A stretch of DNA of 13,265 nt, taken from positions 1 through 13,265 of the forward strand of contig DDJC01000101.1 of NCBI GenBank assembly GCA_002339015.1. Direction: 5' to 3'. Numbering within the stretch: the stretch's first letter is position 1; the number at the start of each line of letters is the position of its first letter. The DNA comes from Burkholderiales bacterium UBA1834 (GTDB lineage: Bacteria; Pseudomonadota; Gammaproteobacteria; Burkholderiales; Burkholderiaceae_C). Below are positions 1 through 6,348 of this stretch, piece after piece. The notes below the pieces were generated by a model. That model made no database searches and was not told the origin of the DNA. It was given only the letters and a program-made list of their open reading frames with translations. Made by a program: the position numbers and the translations under genes.

Positions 1-378
1 TTCGCCCAGCACCATGGAATCGAGCCCGCTGGCCACGCGGAAGGCATGCCGTGCCGCCGCGCCGCCTTCGAGCATGTAGGTGTGGCGCATCAGGTCGTCG
101 GGCGAGACCCCGCCCACATGGGCCAGCCAGTTCACGGCCTCGCGCTGCAGTACCTGGGGCGAGCCGCTCAGGGCGGGTGCCGCGCAGTACAGTTCGGTGC
201 GGTTGCAGGTGGAGAGCAGGGCGGCTTCGGGCGCGGTCGGATGGCTGGCCTGGCCACCGGCCAGGCGGTTGTGCAGGGTGCGCAGTGCAGGGTTCAACTG
301 GTCCACCGCGAAGGCGAACCGGCCCCGCAGATCAACCGCGGCCGTCGTGTGGTTGAGACCCAGGGCCAAGACACTCAT
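1..378 (-). CDS. hemA: Glutamyl-tRNA reductase, N-terminal part (cut by window edge)
   Basis: HemA reduces glutamyl-tRNA(Glu) to glutamate-1-semialdehyde with NADPH, the first committed step of C5-pathway tetrapyrrole (haem) synthesis in the cytoplasm. The visible 126 residues begin MSVLALGLNHTTA and contain the family signature LSTCNRTELY with the catalytic nucleophile Cys58. They end in RVASGLDSMVLGE, which matches the conserved stretch near residue 120 of the family. The NADPH-binding and dimerisation domains lie beyond the window start. The ATG at 378 is chosen because the family N-terminus begins exactly there. No Shine-Dalgarno precedes it, and a TATAAT box lies only 7 bases upstream (386-391), so the transcript may be leaderless. 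The gene is transcribed away from the membrane-protein/queE run. Confidence 0.95.
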   Translation of the reverse strand, partial: MSVLALGLNHTTAAVDLRGRFAFAVDQLNPALRTLHNRLAGGQASHPTAPEAALLSTCNRTELYCAAPALSGSPQVLQREAVNWLAHVGGVSPDDLMRHTYMLEGGAAARHAFRVASGLDSMVLGE

Positions 379-385
379 GTGAGAA

Positions 386-391
386 ATTATA
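386..391 (-). promoter_or_regulatory. Candidate hemA -10 box (TATAAT)
   Basis: A perfect TATAAT reads on the minus strand at 391-386. With usual spacing the transcription start falls at about 379, next to the hemA ATG at 378. No good TTGACA-like element lies 16-18 bases upstream (the best is CGCACA or GCACAC around 409-415), so the call rests on the -10 box and its position. Confidence 0.45.
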
Positions 392-455
392 AAATCGAGG
401 GTTTTGGCGTGTGCGGGTCAGGCCATTGAGGCGTTCAAAGGCCTGCATTGTCGAA

Positions 456-468
456 CCGACATTGTCGG
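456..468. repeat. Palindrome CCGACA-T-TGTCGG
   Basis: Six-base arms around a single T form a near-perfect dyad upstream of the hemA promoter box. The left arm also pairs with TGTCG at 449-453, so two overlapping dyads share it. The size fits a dimeric regulator half-site pair, but no regulator can be named. Confidence 0.4.
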
Positions 469-510
469 CCATTGCAACCCTTTTGTGGTCGGCGAAATGG
501 ACGACATTTG

Positions 511-533
511 AGGTGCCTCAGGTGAAACAGGTG
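511..533. repeat. Three AGGTG direct repeats, 9-base period
   Basis: AGGTG occurs at 511-515, 520-524 and 529-533, separated by four bases each time; the last two copies are CAGGTG. The regular spacing resembles a small iteron or a regulator-binding array between the hemA and queE units. Chance cannot be excluded because the core is only five bases. Confidence 0.3.
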
Positions 534-630
534 TCAGACGCAGAGACGCATGACGCTCGTTTGACCTGGGTGCTTGCGATGCCACGCCTTTCATGATGTT
601 TACCCCAGGCCTTGCCGGCCTTCGTTGTCC

Positions 631-906
631 ATGGGTTTTCTTGACGCCCTGATCCACCTGTTCAATTTCCTGCTGCCTGCCCTGGGCCTGGCCTTGCTGT
701 TGCCGGCCTTGGCGCGCCTGTTCTGGTGGCGCACACTCAAAGGCATGGGGTGGGTGCTGACCCGCCGTGTGGCCATGGCGGGTGTCGTCGTGCTGGCGGC
801 AGGTCTGCTGATCGCTGGACGCGATGGGGCCATGAGCACTTACGCCGCCCTGGTGATCGCGGCCGCGTTGGTGGTGTGGTGGACGGGCTTCAAGGGACGA
901 GCATGA
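631..906 (+). CDS. Small three-helix inner-membrane protein, function unknown
   Basis: The 91-residue product is mostly hydrophobic. Likely membrane segments lie at about residues 10-32 (leucine and alanine rich, ending FWW), 47-63 (AMAGVVVLAAGLLIAG) and 69-87 (YAALVIAAALVVWW). Short charged loops, including RTLKGMGWVLTRR, fall between helices 1 and 2. The ATG at 631 is chosen because the first helix starts directly after it. An in-frame extension to 574 adds only polar, unpatterned residues, and no clear Shine-Dalgarno marks either start. The stop overlaps the queE start in an ATGA, so the two genes are probably co-translated. I do not recognise a named family. The link with queE could be positional only. 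Confidence 0.65.
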   Translation: MGFLDALIHLFNFLLPALGLALLLPALARLFWWRTLKGMGWVLTRRVAMAGVVVLAAGLLIAGRDGAMSTYAALVIAAALVVWWTGFKGRA

Positions 907-1565
907 CCTACAGCGTCAAGGAAATCTTCTACACCCTGCAAGGCGAGGGTACCCACGCGGGCCGCCCCGCCGTGTTCTGCCGTTTCGCAGGGTGCAATCT
1001 GTGGACTGGCCGCGAGGAAGACCGCGCCAAGGCCATCTGCCAGTTCTGCGACACGGATTTCGTGGGCACCGATGGGCTGGGCGGCGGCAAGTTCGCCAGC
1101 GCGCAAGATCTGGCTTCCCGCATCGCTTCCTTCTGGCCGGACACCGCGCAGGGCCGCCTGGGGCGCCGCTTCGTGGTGCTGACTGGGGGGGAACCCTTGC
1201 TTCAAGTCGACCCGGCCTTGATCGATGCGTTGCATGATCAGGGCTTTGAGATCGCCGTGGAGACCAATGGCACCGTGGCCGCGCCGCCCGGACTGGACTG
1301 GATTTGCGTGAGCCCCAAGGCCGGTTCGATCCTGGTGCAGACGTCGGGCCACGAGCTCAAGGTGGTCGTGCCGCAAGTCGGGTTCGATGCGGCCAAATTG
1401 GCCGAGTTCGATGCCATGGATTTCGTGCAGCGCCGCGTGCAGCCGATGGACAGCGCCTCGCCCGAGGCGCGCCTGGTCGCCACCGAGTGGGCCGTGCAAT
1501 GGTGCCTGGACCACCCGCGCTGGCTCTTGAGCGTCCAGACCCACAAAACATTGGGCATCCGCTGA
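903..1565 (+). CDS. queE: 7-carboxy-7-deazaguanine synthase (radical SAM)
   Basis: QueE converts 6-carboxytetrahydropterin to 7-carboxy-7-deazaguanine on the way to queuosine, using SAM and a [4Fe-4S] cluster. The 220-residue protein opens with the family N-terminus (SVKEIFYTLQGEG) and has C31, C46 and C49 in a Cx14Cx2C arrangement, rather than the usual radical-SAM Cx3Cx2C. The same spacing is known from the structurally studied Burkholderia multivorans enzyme. TGGEPLLQ near residue 100 is the SAM-binding GGEP motif. VETNGT and CVSPKAG follow as expected for substrate and SAM contacts. The start at 903 overlaps the preceding stop by four bases and has AGGGA at 893-897. queD follows after 17 bases. 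Confidence 0.95.
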   Translation: MTYSVKEIFYTLQGEGTHAGRPAVFCRFAGCNLWTGREEDRAKAICQFCDTDFVGTDGLGGGKFASAQDLASRIASFWPDTAQGRLGRRFVVLTGGEPLLQVDPALIDALHDQGFEIAVETNGTVAAPPGLDWICVSPKAGSILVQTSGHELKVVVPQVGFDAAKLAEFDAMDFVQRRVQPMDSASPEARLVATEWAVQWCLDHPRWLLSVQTHKTLGIR

Positions 1566-1582
1566 GGCCCGCCACACACAAC

Positions 1583-1954
1583 ATGTTCGAACTGAGCCAG
1601 ACCTTTTCCTTCGATGCCGCCCACACGCTCAAACGCCAGGTGGGCGCCGAGGAGGCCGCCGGCAGCCGCCGTATCCACGGCCACACCTACACGGCCGAGG
1701 TGATGGTGCGCGGCGAGCGCCAGCCCGAGTCCGGCATGGTGGTGGACCTGGCCCATCTTCGTGCCGTGATCGCCGGTGTGCGCGAGCAACTCGATCATCA
1801 CTTCCTGGATGAAGTGGCCGGCCTGGGGGCGCCCACGCTGGAGAACCTGTGCGTGTTCATCTACGCGCAGGTGCACCTGCAACTGCCCCAGGTGGCGGCG
1901 GTGAGTGTGTCGCGGGCAGCGGGAGATCGCTGCGTCTACAGGCCCACGGCCTGA
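1583..1954 (+). CDS. queD: 6-carboxytetrahydropterin synthase-type protein, catalytic Cys replaced by Ser
   Basis: QueD makes 6-carboxytetrahydropterin from 7,8-dihydroneopterin triphosphate and supplies QueE, whose gene lies just upstream. The 123-residue protein has the three zinc histidines H14, H32 and H34 (FDAAH, then HGHTY) and the Asp71-His72 dyad in LDHHFLDEV. The CxxxHGH motif of classical QueD reads SRRIHGH, so Ser28 stands where the catalytic Cys is expected. The glutamate that normally anchors the pterin near the C-terminus also appears absent (SRAAGDRC). From memory, related Comamonadaceae proteins share this SRRIHGH form, so it may be a lineage feature rather than decay. Gene context keeps the queD assignment firm, but the mechanism may differ. 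bioA starts 15 bases downstream. Confidence 0.88.
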   Translation: MFELSQTFSFDAAHTLKRQVGAEEAAGSRRIHGHTYTAEVMVRGERQPESGMVVDLAHLRAVIAGVREQLDHHFLDEVAGLGAPTLENLCVFIYAQVHLQLPQVAAVSVSRAAGDRCVYRPTA

Positions 1955-1957
1955 TTC

Positions 1958-1961
1958 GGAG
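1958..1961 (+). promoter_or_regulatory. Ribosome binding site of bioA
   Basis: GGAG lies 8 bases before the ATG at 1970. This favours that start over the in-frame ATG at 1979 (MSWADRS). Confidence 0.6.
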
Positions 1962-1969
1962 TCACATCC

Positions 1970-3343
1970 ATGCAGGACATGTCATGGGCGGATCGCAGCC
2001 GCCAGGCCGTGTGGCACCCGTGCACCCAGATGAGGGTGCACGACACCCATCCGCCGCGCGCCATCGTGTCGGCGCAGGGCCCCTGGCTGATCGACGACCG
2101 TGGCCACCGTATCCTGGATGCGGTGAGTTCCTGGTGGGTGAACCTGTTCGGCCACGGCTTTGCCCCGATCCGCGAGGCCATTGCCGATCAACTCCAGAAA
2201 GTCGACCACATCATGCTGGCGGGGCTCACGCACCCACCGGTGGTGGAGCTGTCCGAGCGCCTGGGCCTGCTGACCGGTCTGGGCCATGCCTTCTACGCCA
2301 GCGACGGGGCCAGCGCCACCGAGATCGCGCTGAAGATGAGCGCCCACAGCTGGCGCAACCGGGGGCGCGACGGCAAGCACCGCTTCATTGGTCTGCAGGG
2401 CGGCTACCACGGTGAGACCGCGGGCGCCTTGTCTGTGACGGACATCCCGCTGTTCCGCGAATCCTACGCTCCGCTGCTGCGTCTGAGCGCGACCTTGCCA
2501 TCGCCCGACCCGCGCCATGCCGCGCCCGGTGTGAGCCCCGCCCAGCACACGCAGCACTGCATCGATGCGCTGGCTGCCTACCTGGAAGAACACCACACGC
2601 AGACCGCTGCCGTCATCCTGGAACCATTGATTCAGGGCGCCGCCGGCATGGGCATGTACCTGCCCGATTACCTCAGCGCCGTGCGCCGCCTGTGCGACAA
2701 GTACCAGGTGCACTGGATCGCCGACGAGATCGCCGTGGGTTTTGGCCGCACAGGCACGATGTTCGCGCACCAGCAGGCGCTGGGTGAAGATGGCGCGCCG
2801 ATCAAACCCGACTTCATCTGCCTGAGCAAGGGCCTGACGGGCGGTGTGCTGCCACTGTCGGCCGTGTTGACGACGGACGAGGTCTACCAGGCGTTTTGGG
2901 ATGACCGCACCACGCGCGGCTTCCTGCACTCACACTCGTACACCGGCAACCCGCTGGCCTGCCGTGCGGCGCTGGCGGTGCTGGACACCTTTGCCGACAG
3001 CGACGTGCTGGGCGACAACCGCCGCGCCGCCGAGCGCCTGGACGAACTGGTGCAGCCCATCACGGACCACCCGCGCGTGACAAGCTCGCGCCGCCTGGGC
3101 ATGGTCTGGGCCTGGGATGTGGACGTGGCGGATCCCACCTTTGCCTCGCGCTACCACCGCGCCGCGCTCGACGAAGGCCTGCTGCTGCGACCCATCGGCC
3201 CCACGCTGTACTTCATGCCGCCCTACGTGCTGGGCGAGGCCGAGCAGCACCACCTGGCCGAAGGCGCGCTGCGCGTGCTCAATCATGTGCTGGCCGAAGA
3301 AGGGAGTTCAGCCGACCAGGCCAGCGAGGTGCCCGTGCCATGA
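1970..3343 (+). CDS. bioA: Adenosylmethionine-8-amino-7-oxononanoate aminotransferase
   Basis: BioA is the PLP-dependent class III aminotransferase that turns KAPA into DAPA in biotin synthesis, using SAM as amino donor. The 457-residue protein is slightly longer than the usual 420-430. It shows VWHPCTQM near residue 15, the SSWWVNLFGH segment, YASDGASATEIALKM (PLP phosphate contact), GGYHGET, IADEIAVGFGRTG (the aspartate that contacts the pyridine nitrogen) and the Schiff-base lysine K287 in CLSKGLTGG. HSHSYTGNPLAC and a C-terminal RPIGPTLYFMPPY complete the fold. The extra length is in the C-terminal tail after residue 440 and in an insertion near 190. The stop overlaps the bioD ATG by four bases. 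No bioF, bioB or bioC is in view. Confidence 0.96.
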   Translation: MQDMSWADRSRQAVWHPCTQMRVHDTHPPRAIVSAQGPWLIDDRGHRILDAVSSWWVNLFGHGFAPIREAIADQLQKVDHIMLAGLTHPPVVELSERLGLLTGLGHAFYASDGASATEIALKMSAHSWRNRGRDGKHRFIGLQGGYHGETAGALSVTDIPLFRESYAPLLRLSATLPSPDPRHAAPGVSPAQHTQHCIDALAAYLEEHHTQTAAVILEPLIQGAAGMGMYLPDYLSAVRRLCDKYQVHWIADEIAVGFGRTGTMFAHQQALGEDGAPIKPDFICLSKGLTGGVLPLSAVLTTDEVYQAFWDDRTTRGFLHSHSYTGNPLACRAALAVLDTFADSDVLGDNRRAAERLDELVQPITDHPRVTSSRRLGMVWAWDVDVADPTFASRYHRAALDEGLLLRPIGPTLYFMPPYVLGEAEQHHLAEGALRVLNHVLAEEGSSADQASEVPVP

Positions 3344-4035
3344 CCGCCTACTTCGTCACCGGTACCGACACCGGCGTCGGCAAGACCCGCACCAGCTGCG
3401 CCCTGATCCATGCATTGCGCCGAGACCACCAGCGGGTGGTCGGCATGAAGCCGGTGGCCGCTGGCTGTGACTGGATCGACGGTGTGGACGGCCGCCCCGG
3501 CCAATGGCTCAATGAAGACGTGGCCGCCCTGCGCGCGGCTTCCAGCCTGAAGGTGCCCCCGGCCTTCGACAACCCGTATGCCCTGCCCGATGCCGTCTCT
3601 CCGCACATCGCCGCGCGCAATGCAGGCGCCGTGATCGACATCGGCCACATCGAGGCGAGCTTTCATGCGCTCAGCCAGCACGCCGATGCGGTGGTGGTGG
3701 AAGGGGCGGGCGGCTTCATCGTGCCGCTGCACGAGGGCCCCGGCGAGTTCGCCTCCAGTGCCGACCTGGCCCAGCGCCTGCACCTGCCGGTGATCATGGT
3801 GGTGGGCCTGCGCCTGGGCTGCCTGAACCATGCGCTGCTCACGCAGGAGGCCATCGTCTCGCGTGGCCTGACGCTGGCCGGCTGGGTGGCCAACGTGGTG
3901 GATGCCGCCATGCCGGAGCAGGAGGCGAACCTGCGTACCTTGCGGGACCACCTTCAGGCGCCGATGCTGGCCCATTGGAGGTGGGATCCCGAGGCCGATC
4001 CGGCGCAACTGGCGCAGTCGCTCACCTTGTCCTGA
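3340..4035 (+). CDS. bioD: Dethiobiotin synthetase
   Basis: BioD closes the ureido ring of DAPA with CO2 and ATP to give dethiobiotin, directly after BioA in the pathway. The 231-residue protein begins with the P-loop GTDTGVGKT (residues 8-16, Lys15). MKPVAAG follows with the substrate-site lysine, NPYALPDAVSPHIAA matches the DAPA-binding region, and VVEGAGGFIVPL is the Mg/ATP motif. LVGLRLGCLNH-like residues (here VVGLRLGCLNHA) mark the dimer-side loop. Length is normal. It is translationally coupled to bioA through ATGA, with GAGG at 3326-3329, and a serine hydrolase follows 12 bases after its stop. Confidence 0.96.
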   Translation: MTAYFVTGTDTGVGKTRTSCALIHALRRDHQRVVGMKPVAAGCDWIDGVDGRPGQWLNEDVAALRAASSLKVPPAFDNPYALPDAVSPHIAARNAGAVIDIGHIEASFHALSQHADAVVVEGAGGFIVPLHEGPGEFASSADLAQRLHLPVIMVVGLRLGCLNHALLTQEAIVSRGLTLAGWVANVVDAAMPEQEANLRTLRDHLQAPMLAHWRWDPEADPAQLAQSLTLS

Positions 4036-4047
4036 CTGAGCCCGCCG

Positions 4048-5091
4048 ATGCCCGTGGCCGACATCCTCATCCAGAAGATCGATGGCCTGCTCGACGCGCC
4101 GCGTGCGGACGGCATCGCCGCCGCCCTGAGCGTGTGGACGCCGCAAGGCAGTGCGACGCGCTGGAGCACGCCCGAGGCCGCCGGACAGGAGCCTGCCTTT
4201 CTGATCTACAGCATCACGAAGACCTTCGTGGCCTGCCTGCTGCTGCAATTGAACGATGCGGGCAAGCTAGATCTGGATGCGCCTGTTCGCAGCCTTTGGC
4301 GTGATTCAGAACTGCCCAGGTCCTTCACCGATGCGGTCACCCCGCGGCGCCTGCTCAAGCACACGGCCGGGGTGCCCGACTACGGCGCGCTGCCTGACTA
4401 CCATGCCCAGGTTCGCCAGCACCCTGGCCAGCCCTGGTCCACCGGGCACTTCACACAGGCCACGCTGGCGCGTGACTGGAACGTGCCCGAGCCTGCCCGC
4501 TTTGCCTACAGCAACCCAGGCTACATGGTGCTGCGCCAGTTGCTGGAAATGGTGGGCGAGAGCTCTTGGGAAAACCAACTCGCAGAGCGCGTGTGCAGAC
4601 CCTTGGGCCTGTCACGCACCTCGGTGGCGTCCACGCTGGATGATCTGCGCCCGCTGGCGCCGGGCCTGTCTCGCCAGATCGCCGAAGGAGATACCTGGGT
4701 GGATGTGCGGGGGCGATACCACCCGGGCTGGGTATCGCACGGCGTCATCGCCTCGACCGCATCCGAGGTGCGCACATTCCTGCTGGCCTTGTTCTCGGGG
4801 CGACTGCTTCAGCCCGACAGCCTGGCGACCATGCTCGATGCCATGCCGGTAGGGCGGGTCGGTGGCCGTTGGCAGCAGCCCGGCTATGGCCTGGGCCTGA
4901 TGATCGATCCGGCGATGCCGATGGGCCTCGTGCGCGGGCACAACGGTGGTGGCCCCGGGTACAACGCGAGCGCGTTCGGGCTGTGGCAGGGCGGTGTCTT
5001 GCAGGCGGTGGCTGCCAGCATCGTGGGCCGTGATGGGCATGACGAGGCAGAGAGGCTGGTCTTCCAGACGCTGGCAAAGATCGTTACCTGA
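4048..5091 (+). CDS. Cytoplasmic class C beta-lactamase-fold serine hydrolase (family VIII esterase-like)
   Basis: The 347-residue protein belongs to the beta-lactamase/transpeptidase-like serine hydrolases. The nucleophile motif SxxK is S55-I-T-K58 in YSITKTF, YxN is Y154-S-N156 in FAYSNPGY, and the third motif is H298-N-G300 in RGHNGGGPGY. LLKHTAGVPDY is the usual class C segment between the first two. There is no signal peptide or lipobox at the N-terminus (MPVADILIQKID), which argues against a secreted lactamase or penicillin-binding protein and favours an intracellular esterase or amidase. It lies 12 bases after bioD, probably in the same operon. A role in biotin synthesis, for example as a pimeloyl ester hydrolase, is possible but unproved. 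Confidence 0.85.
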   Translation: MPVADILIQKIDGLLDAPRADGIAAALSVWTPQGSATRWSTPEAAGQEPAFLIYSITKTFVACLLLQLNDAGKLDLDAPVRSLWRDSELPRSFTDAVTPRRLLKHTAGVPDYGALPDYHAQVRQHPGQPWSTGHFTQATLARDWNVPEPARFAYSNPGYMVLRQLLEMVGESSWENQLAERVCRPLGLSRTSVASTLDDLRPLAPGLSRQIAEGDTWVDVRGRYHPGWVSHGVIASTASEVRTFLLALFSGRLLQPDSLATMLDAMPVGRVGGRWQQPGYGLGLMIDPAMPMGLVRGHNGGGPGYNASAFGLWQGGVLQAVAASIVGRDGHDEAERLVFQTLAKIVT

Positions 5092-5109
5092 CTCATGGCG
5101 ACAATGCCA

Positions 5110-5124
5110 AGCGGCAAAGCCGCT
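5110..5124. other. Short hairpin AGCGGC-AAA-GCCGCT
   Basis: A perfect 6-bp stem with a three-base loop lies 19 bases after the serine hydrolase stop. No T-run follows, so it is not a standard intrinsic terminator. It may act as a 3' end stabiliser or be part of the larger folded leader that follows. Confidence 0.4.
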
Positions 5125-5178
5125 GGGCCATCCCGGTTTAGCGCCATTGCTTAAGATGGCATCGCTTACCGGGAGCCC
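5125..5178 (+). promoter_or_regulatory. Long stem-loop burying the Shine-Dalgarno of the 84-residue gene
   Basis: GGGC (5125-5128) can pair with GCCC (5175-5178), CCCGGT (5132-5137) with ACCGGG (5168-5173), AGC (5140-5142) with GCT (5164-5166), and GCCAT (5143-5147) with ATGGC (5156-5160), leaving the loop 5148-5155. The ribosome site GGGAG at 5171-5175, six bases before the ATG at 5182, falls inside the outer stem. The fold would hide it, so translation could be conditional. No energy was calculated. Confidence 0.5.
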
Positions 5179-5181
5179 ATC

Positions 5182-5436
5182 ATGGATCATCAAATCATCC
5201 ACAGCGGCGATCACGAAGAAGCCATCGGTGCCCATGCCGGATTCCGCATCCGCGTGGTCACGGCATGGGATGCAGCCACACGCCAGTTCATGGCCACCGC
5301 CTACGTGCGGGGCTCTGAAACCGAGGAAGAGGTGGCACTGGCGCCCCAGGGCAAGCACTTTGCCCTGATGCAGGACGCGCAGGACCACGGTTTTGCCCTC
5401 GCCACGCAATGGATCGACCGCCAGGCGGGCGGCTGA
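5182..5436 (+). CDS. Small acidic soluble protein of unknown function
   Basis: The 84-residue product has no signal peptide or membrane segment and is rich in Asp, Glu, His and Ala. The middle (FRIRVVTAWDAATRQFMATAYVRG) reads like a two-strand beta hairpin. The C-terminal third (ALMQDAQDHGFALATQWIDRQ) reads like an amphipathic helix. This resembles small beta-beta-alpha proteins, but I do not recognise a family. A good GGGAG Shine-Dalgarno sits six bases before the ATG and supports the start. It has its own leader with a strong hairpin and is followed after only five bases by the converging stop of the flavodoxin-family gene. Coding composition is like that of its neighbours. Confidence 0.7.
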   Translation: MDHQIIHSGDHEEAIGAHAGFRIRVVTAWDAATRQFMATAYVRGSETEEEVALAPQGKHFALMQDAQDHGFALATQWIDRQAGG

Positions 5437-5441
5437 GGTGG

Positions 5442-5942
5442 TTAGAACACGCCCAGCACCAGCCCCGCCGCCAGCGATTCGCCCAGCGCCCGGCAGCGCT
5501 CTAGATCATCTTCACTGATCTGCTTGGGGGCCAGGATGGCTTCGGGTGTCTGCGCGTGCGTGCAGACGATCAAGGGCTCGGCCACGGGCTTGAGCCGCCA
5601 GCCGGTGGCGATGCGCTCGATCTGGCGCGCGGCGTTGTGCCCGTCGCTGCCCGCACAGATCAGCGCTGCATAAGGGCGGCCGTTGATGCGGTCCAGCACC
5701 GCGTAATAGCTGCGGTCGAAGAAGTCCTTGAGCTGCCCGCTGATGGCGGCCAGGTTCTCCGGGGTGGCGAACACCAGGCCGTCGGCGGCCAGCACGTCAT
5801 CGGCCTGTGTGTCGGCGGCGTGCAGCAGGCGCACCGACACGCCTTCCTCGGCCAGCGCGCCGTCCTGCGCAGCCTGTGCCATCTGGTGGGTGCCGCCGGT
5901 CTGGGAGTGGTAGACGATCAGCAGGGTTTTGGGCGTGCTCAT
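5442..5942 (-). CDS. Flavodoxin-family NAD(P)H-dependent oxidoreductase
   Basis: The 166-residue protein has the flavodoxin-like fold: a first strand TLLIVYHSQTGGT with the FMN phosphate loop at residues 12-18, then LVFATPENLAAISGQLKDFFDRSYY (about 57-82), which is the isoalloxazine-contact loop and helix of the NADPH-FMN reductase/WrbA group, and ALICAGSDGHNAARQIERI. It should bind FMN and act as a small quinone or flavin reductase in the cytosol. Its substrate is unknown. The frame stays open upstream to 6053, but the ATG at 5942 is preferred because the first beta strand starts right after it and the upstream residues look non-protein-like. It converges with the 84-residue gene and diverges from ribA across the long control region. 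Confidence 0.85.
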   Translation of the reverse strand: MSTPKTLLIVYHSQTGGTHQMAQAAQDGALAEEGVSVRLLHAADTQADDVLAADGLVFATPENLAAISGQLKDFFDRSYYAVLDRINGRPYAALICAGSDGHNAARQIERIATGWRLKPVAEPLIVCTHAQTPEAILAPKQISEDDLERCRALGESLAAGLVLGVF

Positions 5943-6034
5943 GGGTGTGAAGCATAGGCGAGCGGTGCCGTGTTTTTCGGCATGCCCTTCGCCATCGAAG
6001 TGCCGGAAAAAGCCTCGGGCTCGCGACGTGTCAT

Positions 6035-6089
6035 TGACTGAATATTCGGGCAACCCGCCCAGGTATTGCCGTTCAACGGTATTCAGTCA
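6035..6089. repeat. Ten-base inverted repeat TGACTGAATA / TATTCAGTCA
   Basis: The arms at 6035-6044 and 6080-6089 are perfect complements separated by 35 bases. The loop contains a smaller dyad CCGTT-C-AACGG (6069-6079) and CGGG-CAA-CCCG (6047-6057). GGTATT also occurs twice 16 bases apart (6063-6068, 6079-6084). Two separated regulator boxes facing each other is the most natural reading; an RNA hairpin is the alternative. Confidence 0.5.
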
Positions 6090-6148
6090 TACTCGTCATT
6101 TATTGGAATCGGCCTGGCCTGTCGCCGCTCAATATCTCAACCGGTAAC

Positions 6149-6161
6149 TGAGGATCCCTCA
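6149..6161. repeat. Dyad TGAGG-ATC-CCTCA
   Basis: Five-base complementary arms around ATC. CCCT (6156-6159) can alternatively pair with AGGG (6165-6168), so two mutually exclusive small hairpins are possible. Confidence 0.3.
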
Positions 6162-6179
6162 AATAGGGGGTGGAAGACC

Positions 6180-6189
6180 TTTCCGGAAA
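6180..6189. repeat. Perfect palindrome TTTCCGGAAA
   Basis: A ten-base self-complementary site in the ribA upstream region. The size is compatible with an operator; no regulator can be named. Confidence 0.3.
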
Positions 6190-6244
6190 TACGCATATCG
6201 TTATGGCAAAGGATATGGCGTGGTGAGATACGCTATGAGGCAGA

Positions 6245-6252
6245 TGACTGAA
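6245..6252 (+). repeat. Third TGACTGAA copy
   Basis: The octamer is followed by AATA, so it reads TGACTGAAAATA, close to the TGACTGAATA arms at 6035-6044 and 6080-6089. It lies 189 bases before the ribA start. Confidence 0.4.
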
Positions 6253-6348
6253 AATACGAAGGTCGCTTCATTTAGTCGTTTTTGAATGTAACAAACTATG
6301 GCGCCCGGGGCTATTGCGTGATTTGCGTGACGCGTCTTGATCCGGCGG

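Larger units (their letters stand above)
379..630. promoter_or_regulatory. Divergent intergenic region, hemA / membrane protein
   Basis: This 252-base gap separates two divergently transcribed units and should hold both promoters. Visible structure: a minus-strand TATAAT at 386-391, GGCCATTG twice (421-428 and 467-474), a 13-base palindrome at 456-468, and three AGGTG units at 9-base period (511-533). A plus-strand TTGACC at 561-566 could be a -35 element, but no convincing -10 follows at 16-18 bases. No credible coding frame was seen. Confidence 0.5.

Noticed and set aside
46..429. Plus-strand open frames opposite hemA
   Set aside because: The minus strand has the full HemA signature including the catalytic Cys, and the plus frames look random.
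5110..5124. Intrinsic terminator after the serine hydrolase gene
   Set aside because: The hairpin is perfect but has no following T-run, and the next bases go straight into another stem.
5943..6053. N-terminal extension of the flavodoxin-family protein to 6053
   Set aside because: The added 37 residues are not protein-like, and the flavodoxin first strand begins right after the ATG at 5942.
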